Positions 1 to 6,800 of a stretch of 27,310 nucleotides of DNA are shown piece by piece. A program made the position numbers and the translations under genes. The notes beneath the pieces were generated by a model, which made no database searches, had not been told where the DNA came from, and was given only the letters and a program-made list of their open reading frames with translations. The stretch covers positions 1 to 27,310 of the forward strand of contig URPI01000009.1 of assembly GCA_900549705.1 (NCBI GenBank). The letters are read 5' to 3'. This DNA comes from an uncultured Eubacteriales bacterium. GTDB lineage: Bacteria; Bacillota; Clostridia; Oscillospirales; Oscillospiraceae. Every line of letters starts with the position of its first letter. The first letter of the stretch is position 1.

Positions 1-1
1 C

Positions 2-457
2 GGTCAGTGTGACGTGGGGGGATGGACAAATATTGTAGCGATTAGCACAAGTGGCTATTATACAGTTGGGCTAAAATCTGATGGTACCGTGGTTGCCACA
101 GGAGATAACAAATACGGTCAGTGTGACGTGGGGGGATGGACAAATATTGTAGCGATTAGCACAAGTGGCAGTTATACAGTTGGGCTAAAATCTGATGGCA
201 CTGTGGTTGCTACAGGATTTAATTCTGATGGTGAATGCAATGTCGGGAACTGGACAGATATTGTGGCAATCAGTGCAGGCTATAGCCATACGGTTGGTCT
301 GAGATTTGATGGTACTGTGGTTGCCACAGGAGATAACGAATACGGTCAGTGTGACGTAAGGGCATGGACAGACATTGTGGCGATTAGCGTAAGTGGCTAT
401 TATACAGTTGGACTAAAAACTGATGGTACTGTGGTTGTTAGAGGGAAGGATGGCTTA
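2..457 (+). repeat. four tandem 114-bp repeats encoding RCC1-like blades
   Basis: Units start at 2, 116, 230 and 344 with an exact 114-bp (38-codon) period. Units 1 and 2 are nearly identical over their first 90 bases, while units 3 and 4 have diverged. This suggests recent unit duplication within the gene. Confidence 0.85.
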
Positions 458-508
458 AGCGATGTAGGATACTGGAGAGATATAAGACTACCCAATAAAA
501 GGACATAA
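2..508 (+). CDS. RCC1-like repeat protein, 3' end (5' partial)
   Basis: The reading frame is open from the left edge, so the true start lies outside the window; the GTG at 14 is an internal valine codon. The visible 168 residues consist of 38-residue repeats of the form GQCDVGGWTDIVAIS followed by YTVGLKSDGTVVATGDN, which is the RCC1/BNR-type beta-propeller blade pattern common in secreted or surface Clostridia proteins. Four full repeats are followed by a degenerate fifth ending in a basic tail. No membrane segment or sorting signal is seen at the C-terminus. RCC1 propellers usually mediate protein binding, but the partner here is unknown. Codon use is more AT-rich than in genes after 1979. 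Confidence 0.75.
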   Translation, partial: GQCDVGGWTNIVAISTSGYYTVGLKSDGTVVATGDNKYGQCDVGGWTNIVAISTSGSYTVGLKSDGTVVATGFNSDGECNVGNWTDIVAISAGYSHTVGLRFDGTVVATGDNEYGQCDVRAWTDIVAISVSGYYTVGLKTDGTVVVRGKDGLSDVGYWRDIRLPNKRT

Positions 509-585
509 GGGACAGTAGTCTGTACCTAAATTATTAACTTCGATAATGTTGAAGTATTTTTGTAAGGAAAAATGGGAGGACGTTC

Positions 586-1962
586 ATGGGGCAAACATTC
601 CTGGAAAATGACGTTGTTTTTTTATTTGGAGCAGGGGCCGAAACATGCTTTGGCCTTCCATCAGGGGCAGAGTATACACTACGGACAATGCAACAGAAGC
701 ATGATAGTCTTTACAGTGCATTGCGTGAATTTTATGCGAATCCGCTTTCTGATGAAAAAGTTAAGAAGTATGTTAAGGAATATCGTGATTCGTTTTTGTT
801 CAAATCAGATAGTCATACATTTCGTGAGATTATACACAGGGCGGCTAAAAATTTTTATAAAGAGAACGGTTTACCTGACAGTAGTGAAGTTTACAATAGT
901 ATTTTTAATTTGCCCTACAAAGATTACATATCTTGCGTTTATAAATTCGATAGTGAACAAGAAACGATAGGTGATAAAGAGAAAAATAAATACGCAGATG
1001 AACTCGCACTGAAGGAAAAACCAATTTACAAATTGTTGATACAGGGGGAAGTAGGTGCAGAACAGGAAAAAACACAGATGCAAGAGCTAAGCGTGAAAGA
1101 AACACCTAAATTTACGGATTATATTTCCTTTTACGGTGCGGTTGAGAAAGATTTTTCAGCAATTATTTCTCCAAATAAAACGGGATTGACGCAATTTTGG
1201 CGCCTCGTTAATTATTATTGGAGTGCCTTCTTTACAATTCTTGAGCCGCTTCTTTTCGAGGCAGATAGACCCAATAGAAAATCAACACAGCGTAAGCAAG
1301 CATATGGCCGATTACTAGAAAATCTAAACGATATAATTGCGCAAATATATAAGGAATATGACTATTCAAAAATGGACAATGCTTCAGGAAACTACTATAA
1401 AGCTATTTCGGATGCGTTTCCACATTGCACTGCTTTGACCACCAATTATACCCCATTTATGGAAAAATATTTCAAGGAAAATGTTTATCTCGCTGGAAAG
1501 TTATCTCAATTTGAATATCCAATGGAATTATCTGTTTACGATGTATTATTGAACAAGAAAATTGAATCAAATGATTTTGTATTCCCGTTTCTGATGACAC
1601 AGGCACCAATTAAACCGATTATTGTTCCTGAGCAAATTGAGGCATATGCAAAGGCAATTACAGCGTTGGACAAGGCAAAAACCCTTGTGATAATTGGATA
1701 TAGCCTTGGAGCTGCTGATAATCACATCAATGCAATGCTGCATCGTTTTGCAAAAACGAAATCTAAAAGAATCATATACTGCTATTATGTAGATAAGACG
1801 AAACCGAATGACCCTAATAAAGAAACAGATGAAAAGGGAAAAGTACTCGAAGCATTGAAATGTGAGGATCGTTCTGTTGAGATTAGAATGGTCCGAAATG
1901 AGGGAAACGCAAAAGAACTAACTGCAAAAATAAAAGAAGATTTGCAATATGGTTGCAATTAA
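586..1962 (+). CDS. SIR2-like domain protein (putative NAD-binding/NADase, possible defence gene)
   Basis: 458 residues. The N-terminus has a beta strand and Rossmann-type loop, VVFLFGAGAE (G15-A18), followed by GLPSG (23-27). TTNY lies at 285-288 and a late IIGYSLGAADNHI segment begins near 369 (GYSLG 371-375). This trio is the layout of prokaryotic SIR2-like proteins (GAGAS / TTNYD / GYS), many of which are NAD-consuming effectors in anti-phage systems. The usual LHG-type motif after TTNY reads LAG (302-304), so the catalytic histidine may be absent. The middle (about 30-280) is an insert I do not recognise. The start is set by GGGAGGA at 574-580, 5 bases before the ATG. The gene is strongly AT-rich relative to the following genes, suggesting acquisition by transfer. 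A defence role is inference. Confidence 0.7.
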   Translation: MGQTFLENDVVFLFGAGAETCFGLPSGAEYTLRTMQQKHDSLYSALREFYANPLSDEKVKKYVKEYRDSFLFKSDSHTFREIIHRAAKNFYKENGLPDSSEVYNSIFNLPYKDYISCVYKFDSEQETIGDKEKNKYADELALKEKPIYKLLIQGEVGAEQEKTQMQELSVKETPKFTDYISFYGAVEKDFSAIISPNKTGLTQFWRLVNYYWSAFFTILEPLLFEADRPNRKSTQRKQAYGRLLENLNDIIAQIYKEYDYSKMDNASGNYYKAISDAFPHCTALTTNYTPFMEKYFKENVYLAGKLSQFEYPMELSVYDVLLNKKIESNDFVFPFLMTQAPIKPIIVPEQIEAYAKAITALDKAKTLVIIGYSLGAADNHINAMLHRFAKTKSKRIIYCYYVDKTKPNDPNKETDEKGKVLEALKCEDRSVEIRMVRNEGNAKELTAKIKEDLQYGCN

Positions 1963-1978
1963 CAGGAGATAAATACGT

Positions 1979-3736
1979 ATGCCCAAATTTGTAATCGAAT
2001 GCCCCGCCTGTGGGCGTTATGCGGAAGCCAAGACCGGCTTCTTTGCGCGAAGGAAGATTGACTGCGCTTGCGGCTACACCATCGATGTCCGCACGGACAA
2101 GCTCAGCAGCCGCACCTGTCCCCACTGCGGCAACAACGTGGTGTTTGACCAGAGCCGGGGGGCAAATGCCAAGTGCCCTGTCTGCGGGGAGCCCATCAAC
2201 ACCATGGTGGAGCAGGATAAAACCGTTGAATTTTCCTGTGCCCAGTGCGGTGTGCGGCTGCGGACAACCAGGGGAGCCAGTAGCTATACTTGCCCGGTGT
2301 GCGACCATGTCAACGATGTGGCGGAACGGCTGAAATCCGAGGAAATCCAGCGGGACGGCCTTGCCAGCATCATTAAGTACGAGGGCGACAACGAAACCCT
2401 GGTGTGGAAGCACCCTATTGAGGACTTCAATCTGGGTTCTCAGCTTATCGTCCACGAAAGCCAGGAGGCTATCTTCTTCCGGGACGGTCAGGCGCTGGAT
2501 TTGTTCGGCCCCGGCCGCTACACCCTGGAAACCCAGCAGCTGCCCATCCTGGAAAAGCTCTACAAGCTGCCAACAGATACCGAGGGCACCTTCCATAGCG
2601 AGGTGTATTTCGTCAATCGCACCACCCAGATGGGCATCAAGTGGGGCACGGATTCCAAAGTCCGCCTCTTTGACCCCGTGACCGGGATGCACATCGAGCT
2701 GGGCGCTTCCGGCGAATTTTCCATCCGGGTTACCAATTCCCGCAAGCTGCTGCTGAAGCTCATCGGCACCACCGGTGAGCTGAAGCAGGATGCCATCCTT
2801 GGCGGGAGTAGCAAGGGGCTGTTCCGCAGCCTGGTGATGACCCAGGTGAAAAGCTATCTGGCTGCTGCCATCCGGGAAAACAGCATTAACGTTCTGGAAA
2901 TTGACGAGCGGCTTTTGGAGCTGTCCGATGCCCTGCGGGAGCGGATTAACAGCCGCCTGGCGGAGTACGGGCTGGAAATGCCGGAGTTCTTCGTCTCCCG
3001 GGTGGTCACCCCGGACGATGACCCCAATTTCCGGAAGATGAAGGAGCAGTTCGCCGAGCAATATCTGGGGGTTCGTCAGGAACAGATACGCAAAAATGTA
3101 GCGGTTGCCGAGGCGGAGCGGAAAGCGGTGGAAGCCCAGACTGCTGCACAGATGAAAATTATCGGTGCCCGGGGTGATGCAGAGGCATTGAAAATCCAGA
3201 AGCAAGCCGAGGCAGAGGCCTATCGGATGCAGGCTGCTGCCGAGGCGGAGGAAATGCGCATGAAGGGCTATACCTACCAGCAGGAAACCGCCCGCAAGGT
3301 GGGCTTGGAAGCCATGCAGAACGGCATCACCGGAACCGGCGTTGCCGGCGGCCTGGGTGATATTGCCGGTCTGGGGGTAACGCTGGGTGCCATGGGAAGC
3401 GTAATGGGCATGACCAAGGAAGCACTGAATCCCATTATGGAGACGGCAAAGCAGGTAGGACAGACTGTTGGAGCAGCCGAAAGCTCCGGCTGGGACTGCC
3501 CGGAATGCGGCACGAAGAACATCCAAAGCAAATTCTGCCCGGAGTGCGGCGCAAAGAAACCGGAACCCAAGCAGGGCTGGACTTGCCCCAACTGCGGAAC
3601 ACAAAATATCCAGAGTAAATTCTGCCCCGAATGCGGCTGCAAGCAGCCCAGCCTCGCCTGGGACTGCCCGGAATGTGGCACAACGGGGATTACATCCAAA
3701 TTCTGCCCGGAATGCGGCCATAAGAGGGAGGGGTAA
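1979..3736 (+). CDS. SPFH/band-7 domain protein with N- and C-terminal zinc ribbons
   Basis: 585 residues. Residues 1-115 carry several CxxC pairs (CPAC at 8-11, then CAC, CPHC, CPVC, CAQC, CPVC), a zinc-ribbon array. Residues about 120-350 match the SPFH (band 7/flotillin-like) fold seen in YdjI-type bacterial proteins. An Ala/Glu-rich coiled coil follows (about 370-430), then a Gly-rich linker. The C-terminus has three near-identical zinc ribbons, each with WDCPECGT then KFCPECG. SPFH proteins form membrane-associated scaffolds; in Bacillus subtilis YdjI takes part in PspA-linked envelope-stress response. AGGAG at 1964-1968 supports the start. The gene lies 16 bp after the SIR2-like gene and 3 bp before a membrane protein gene. 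The SPFH assignment is firm; the stress role is inferred by family. Confidence 0.8.
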   Translation: MPKFVIECPACGRYAEAKTGFFARRKIDCACGYTIDVRTDKLSSRTCPHCGNNVVFDQSRGANAKCPVCGEPINTMVEQDKTVEFSCAQCGVRLRTTRGASSYTCPVCDHVNDVAERLKSEEIQRDGLASIIKYEGDNETLVWKHPIEDFNLGSQLIVHESQEAIFFRDGQALDLFGPGRYTLETQQLPILEKLYKLPTDTEGTFHSEVYFVNRTTQMGIKWGTDSKVRLFDPVTGMHIELGASGEFSIRVTNSRKLLLKLIGTTGELKQDAILGGSSKGLFRSLVMTQVKSYLAAAIRENSINVLEIDERLLELSDALRERINSRLAEYGLEMPEFFVSRVVTPDDDPNFRKMKEQFAEQYLGVRQEQIRKNVAVAEAERKAVEAQTAAQMKIIGARGDAEALKIQKQAEAEAYRMQAAAEAEEMRMKGYTYQQETARKVGLEAMQNGITGTGVAGGLGDIAGLGVTLGAMGSVMGMTKEALNPIMETAKQVGQTVGAAESSGWDCPECGTKNIQSKFCPECGAKKPEPKQGWTCPNCGTQNIQSKFCPECGCKQPSLAWDCPECGTTGITSKFCPECGHKREG

Positions 3737-3739
3737 GCA

Positions 3740-4423
3740 ATGAAGAAGGATACCATTCGTTTCGGTTTAACCGTGGCCATTCTCCTTGTCCTGTATCTGC
3801 TGGTGGCGTTTTTGATTCCCTTTGCCAAGACCCCGGTGTTCTGGTTGAGCTTTGGTTATACCCTGGCGGCGTTTGCGGTGGCAGGGGCGGCATTCTGGAT
3901 TGCGTTTCTCCGCCATCCCGGCGCAAAGAGCCGGTTTTATGGCTTCCCCATTGCAAAAATCGGGGCTGTGTATTGGCTGGTGCAGTTGATTGTTGGTCTG
4001 CTTGCCATGGCTCTGGGCAGCTGGATTCCGGTGTGGCTGGCCGTGCTGGTGTATACGGCGGCGTTGGGTGCGGCGGCCATTGGCCTGATTGCCGCAGACG
4101 CAGTGGCGGATGAAATCCACGCCCAGGATGACAAGCTCAAGAAGAACGTGACCGTCATGCGCACCTTGCGGTCCCAGGTGAGCCAGCTGGATTGCACCGA
4201 CCCGGAGGCCGCCGCCGCGGTGAAGAAGTTTGCCGAGGAACTGCACTATTCCGACCCCGTCAGCAGTCCTGCCTTGGAGGAGGCCGAGCGCGACCTTTCC
4301 GCCGCCGTGGCAAACCTGCAGTCCGCCGTCATGGATAATGATACCCCCGCCATCAAGCAGCTTTGCCGCACTGCCTCCCGGCTCCTGACTGAGCGTAACC
4401 GCCTTTGCAAGCTGAATAAGTAA
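3740..4423 (+). CDS. multi-pass membrane protein, SPFH-operon partner
   Basis: 227 residues. Four hydrophobic segments occupy roughly the first 120 residues (about 8-28, 34-55, 70-92 and 94-118), followed by a charged cytoplasmic tail. The tail has heptad-like stretches (KKNVTVMRTLRSQVSQL, EEAERDLSAAVANLQSAV) that may form coiled coils. No enzyme motif is seen. It starts 4 bases after the SPFH stop codon with GGGAGGGG at 3726-3733, so the two are almost certainly co-translated. Its position recalls the membrane proteins (YdjH/YdjG) that accompany SPFH protein YdjI in Bacillus, but I cannot establish orthology by eye. It probably anchors or partners the SPFH scaffold. Confidence 0.7.
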   Translation: MKKDTIRFGLTVAILLVLYLLVAFLIPFAKTPVFWLSFGYTLAAFAVAGAAFWIAFLRHPGAKSRFYGFPIAKIGAVYWLVQLIVGLLAMALGSWIPVWLAVLVYTAALGAAAIGLIAADAVADEIHAQDDKLKKNVTVMRTLRSQVSQLDCTDPEAAAAVKKFAEELHYSDPVSSPALEEAERDLSAAVANLQSAVMDNDTPAIKQLCRTASRLLTERNRLCKLNK

Positions 4424-4437
4424 CCCAAACTCTTTTA

Positions 4438-4486
4438 GCGAGTGTCCTTCCGGGGCAATGCCCTATGAAAAGGACACTCGCTTTTT
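4438..4486 (+). terminator. rho-independent terminator after the SPFH operon
   Basis: A 12-bp perfect stem (GCGAGTGTCCTT at 4438-4449 with 4470-4481) with a small GGGC/GCCC inner helix is followed by five T at 4482-4486. Confidence 0.9.
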
Positions 4487-4502
4487 GCGTGCAGCAGCTG
4501 CC

Positions 4503-4517
4503 GGGGAAAATTTCCCC
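4503..4517. promoter_or_regulatory. perfect palindrome GGGGAAA-A-TTTCCCC next to the -35 box
   Basis: Seven-base arms around one central base end one base before the -35 hexamer of the two-component promoter. A second GGGGAAAAT lies just downstream of the -10 box (4549-4557). This arrangement fits an operator, but the binding protein is unknown. Confidence 0.5.
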
Positions 4518-4518
4518 C

Positions 4519-4547
4519 TTGATAACGGGCTGCGGCTGTTTTATAAT
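4519..4547 (+). promoter_or_regulatory. sigma-A promoter of the LytTR/GHKL operon
   Basis: TTGATA (4519-4524), 17-bp spacer, and a perfect TATAAT (4542-4547). It lies 33 bases before the response regulator start at 4581. Confidence 0.85.
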
Positions 4548-4580
4548 TGGGGAAAATGGAGGCGTGCCGGAGGTGAGCAG

Positions 4581-5279
4581 ATGTTCCGTATTGCAATCGT
4601 AGAGGACAGCAGCGACGATGCGCAATTCCTCATAAAAATGCTGAATCAATATGCCCTGGAAAAGCAGGTGGAATTTACCACGGACTACTATCCGGCTGCC
4701 GAGGATTTTTTGAAAAAATACGAGTATCAGTACGACATGGTATTTCTGGACATCCGTCTGCCGGGCATCAGCGGCATGAAAGCGGCGCGGCAGCTGCGTG
4801 AGCTGGATCAGGGCATTCAGATTGTCTTTCTGACCAGACTTGCTCAGTATGCGGTGGAGGGCTATGAGGTTGACGCGGCGGATTACATCATCAAGCCGCT
4901 GAAATACGCAACCCTGAACATCAAATTGCAGCGATTGCTTCCCAAATGCAATCAGAGCAGCGGCGGCATTTTGATTGAAGGGGACGAACAGACTGTTAAA
5001 ATTCAGGAAAAAGATTTGATCTACATCGAAATATACGACCATCATATCCATTTTGTCACCCAAACTGGAACCATTCCGGCCTACGGAACCTTGAAAGAAT
5101 TGGAGCCGAAGCTGCCGCCGGATTTCTTCCGCATCAACAACCAGACAATCATCAATCTCCGGTATGTGGTCAACACAAACGGGGCGGATGTGACGGTAAA
5201 AGACCGCGCTTTCCCAATTAGTTTCCGCAGACGCAAAGATTTTATTGAGGCGCTGCACAACAGCGGAAAAGCGTTTTAA
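4581..5279 (+). CDS. LytTR-family response regulator (AgrA/VirR type)
   Basis: 232 residues. Receiver domain 1-120: acidic pocket E8/D9, phospho-acceptor D57 in VFLDIRLPG, and YIIKPL lysine near 105. LytTR DNA-binding domain about 130-230: DLIYIEIYDHHIHF, FFRINNQTIINLRYV, and FPISFRRRKDF near the end. The start at 4581 is fixed by GGAGGTGAG at 4569-4577. The longer open frame from 4458 would run through the terminator and promoter and is rejected. It is the first gene of a two-gene operon with the sensor kinase, which begins 11 bp after its stop. The likely role is to bind direct repeats near -35 boxes and activate transcription. The repeats upstream of the next gene are a candidate target. 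Confidence 0.93.
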   Translation: MFRIAIVEDSSDDAQFLIKMLNQYALEKQVEFTTDYYPAAEDFLKKYEYQYDMVFLDIRLPGISGMKAARQLRELDQGIQIVFLTRLAQYAVEGYEVDAADYIIKPLKYATLNIKLQRLLPKCNQSSGGILIEGDEQTVKIQEKDLIYIEIYDHHIHFVTQTGTIPAYGTLKELEPKLPPDFFRINNQTIINLRYVVNTNGADVTVKDRAFPISFRRRKDFIEALHNSGKAF

Positions 5280-5290
5280 GGGGTGAAAAA

Positions 5291-6601
5291 ATGCAGGTAT
5301 TTCAGTTTCTCTTGACAAATTTGGCCAATGCCCTGATGGTGGCCATAGGCTGCCTGATTACGGCCAGATGCTTTGAAAAACGCAGCCACTATTGGTTTCG
5401 GGTTGCGTTTTCCGTTCTTATTGTTTCCGCGTGGATGCTTGTCACGCGGGAAATTGAGACCTCCTTTTTTTATGGACAGATGCTGCTCACCGGAACCGTC
5501 CGCTTTGCGGTGATGTTTTTGATGTACGGCCTGTCAGTGGCGTTTTGGTGCAAGGCTTCCTTCTGCCAGGCGCTGTTTGCCATCACGGTGTCCTATTCTT
5601 TACAGAACCTTTGCGAGCGTTTGGCTGAGGTGCCGCGGCTCTTTTTCCCGCTGTATCTCTCGCCGCTGGCGGAGCGGTGCCTGATGTGTGTTCTGGCTGG
5701 ATGTGTGCTGGCGGTATACGCCCGCGGGTGCAGGCGGTACACGCATGAGCGGTGCTTGGTTGATTTCTCCAAGGCCAGCAATCGCATGATGCTGTTCCTG
5801 GGCTTCGGCACCGTTGCAATCACCGTATGGCTGGATTTGGTGATGCGGGTGGGTATTATCAAGAGTGGAGACTGGACGCTCCTGGCGGGGCTGGATGTGA
5901 TGGCGGCGCTGTACTCCCTGCTGACAGTGATTGTGAGTATGAGCCACCTCCGGGAAACGGATTCCGAACACCGGGCGGCGGTATCGGCAGAGCTGCTGAA
6001 AAAGGAGCAGCGCAGATACGAGCAAGATAGACAGATTCACGAGGCAATCAACGTCAAGTGTCATGACATCCGGCACCAGATTGCCGCCCTGGGCGACCAG
6101 GCCTATAGGGGCGAGCTCAAGAAAATTGAGAAGATGGTGGACATCTATGACACGGAGCTGCACACCCACAATTCCGCCCTGGATGTGATTCTCTCCGGCA
6201 AAATGCTGGCCTGCATGAACCAGAAAATCACCTTCACCTGCATGGCAGACGGACGCCGCATTGGCTTTATGGAGGACTGCGACATTTATGCCCTGTTCGG
6301 CAATATCCTGGACAACGCCATTGAGGCCGTGGGCAATGTGGAAAGCCCGGATGAAAAGGTGATAACCCTGAATGTTGCCACCCAGGGGGAGCTGCTGCGC
6401 ATTGAGCAGAGCAATTATTTTTCCGGGAGCCTGGTGTTTGACGACGGCCTGCCCATCACCTCCAAAGAGGACACCGCACATCATGGCTTTGGAACCCGCA
6501 GCATCCGAATGCTCACGGAAAAATACCACGGCCATTTCCATATCGGCATCCACGATAATATTTTCAGCCTCTCCATCATCATTCCAATAGCTGAGGCGTA
6601 A
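5291..6601 (+). CDS. GHKL-domain sensor histidine kinase (AgrC/VirS type)
   Basis: 436 residues. Six or seven membrane segments fill roughly residues 1-215. A dimerisation helix follows with the phospho-acceptor H258 in VKCHDIRHQI. The GHKL ATPase domain has the N box NILDNAIEAV (N342) and the glycine-rich loop HHGFGTRSI near the C-terminus. This is the AgrC-like class, which commonly senses peptides or other extracellular ligands through the membrane domain. The start at 5291 follows AAGGGGTG at 5278-5285. It is the cognate kinase of the preceding LytTR regulator by operon structure. No AgrB/AgrD-like peptide genes are seen nearby, so the signal is unknown. Confidence 0.92.
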   Translation: MQVFQFLLTNLANALMVAIGCLITARCFEKRSHYWFRVAFSVLIVSAWMLVTREIETSFFYGQMLLTGTVRFAVMFLMYGLSVAFWCKASFCQALFAITVSYSLQNLCERLAEVPRLFFPLYLSPLAERCLMCVLAGCVLAVYARGCRRYTHERCLVDFSKASNRMMLFLGFGTVAITVWLDLVMRVGIIKSGDWTLLAGLDVMAALYSLLTVIVSMSHLRETDSEHRAAVSAELLKKEQRRYEQDRQIHEAINVKCHDIRHQIAALGDQAYRGELKKIEKMVDIYDTELHTHNSALDVILSGKMLACMNQKITFTCMADGRRIGFMEDCDIYALFGNILDNAIEAVGNVESPDEKVITLNVATQGELLRIEQSNYFSGSLVFDDGLPITSKEDTAHHGFGTRSIRMLTEKYHGHFHIGIHDNIFSLSIIIPIAEA

Positions 6602-6606
6602 TTTGC

Positions 6607-6642
6607 AAGCCGGTTTCCTGTCAGGGAGACCGGCTTGGTTTT
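6607..6642 (+). terminator. terminator after the two-component operon
   Basis: AAGCCGGT (6607-6614) pairs with ACCGGCTT (6629-6636), followed by GGTTTTAA. The T-run is short, so termination may be partial. Confidence 0.75.
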
Positions 6643-6651
6643 AATTACGAA

Positions 6652-6681
6652 AAAGTTCAGATACGGGACGAAGAAGTTAGC
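6652..6681 (+). promoter_or_regulatory. pair of LytTR-type direct repeats (candidate response-regulator site)
   Basis: AAAGTTCAG (6652-6660) and GAAGTTAGC (6673-6681) have a 21-bp period. The AgrA/LytTR consensus is W-M-M-GTT-N-R-K. The first copy matches at all positions and the second at seven of nine. They end five bases upstream of a -35-like hexamer, which is the standard place for LytTR activators. The responsible regulator is inferred from adjacency. Confidence 0.6.
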
Positions 6682-6686
6682 GGCTA

Positions 6687-6716
6687 TTCATAACGCCTGT
6701 TGTCATTTTGTATAAT
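6687..6716 (+). promoter_or_regulatory. promoter of the GH3 block (activator-dependent type)
   Basis: TTCATA (6687-6692), 18-bp spacer, and TATAAT (6711-6716). The weak -35 and longer spacer are typical of activated promoters. A leader of about 75-80 nt precedes the ATG at 6801. Confidence 0.65.
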
Positions 6717-6800
6717 AAAGCCAACGATTTCAGAAGCAAGTTCATGCGTTTATCGCAAAGCCTGCATCGGAAGCGAATTGTAAAAAGGAGAGATTGCCCC

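Noticed and set aside
2..457. CRISPR-like direct repeats
   Set aside because: The 114-bp units are contiguous, in frame and encode RCC1-like blades; no spacers.
509..585. terminator and promoter between the RCC1-like and SIR2-like genes
   Set aside because: A 5-bp stem (ACTTC/GAAGT) before a T-rich run and a GATAAT are seen, but both are too weak to call.
1942..1959. TTGCAAT direct repeat at the SIR2/SPFH junction as a target-site duplication
   Set aside because: The copies are 11 bp apart inside the 3' end of the coding sequence, with no element between them.
1883..3721. 612-codon open frame on the minus strand opposite the SPFH gene
   Set aside because: It is antisense to a gene with clear SPFH and zinc-ribbon motifs; its product is low-complexity and shows no family motif. 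GC-rich codon use creates such shadows.
4458..4580. N-terminal extension of the LytTR regulator
   Set aside because: It runs through a terminator and a promoter; the receiver domain begins at the ATG at 4581.
6708..6800. N-terminal extension of the first GH3
   Set aside because: It would begin inside the -10 region; the ATG at 6801 has a good ribosome binding site and gives a proper signal peptide.
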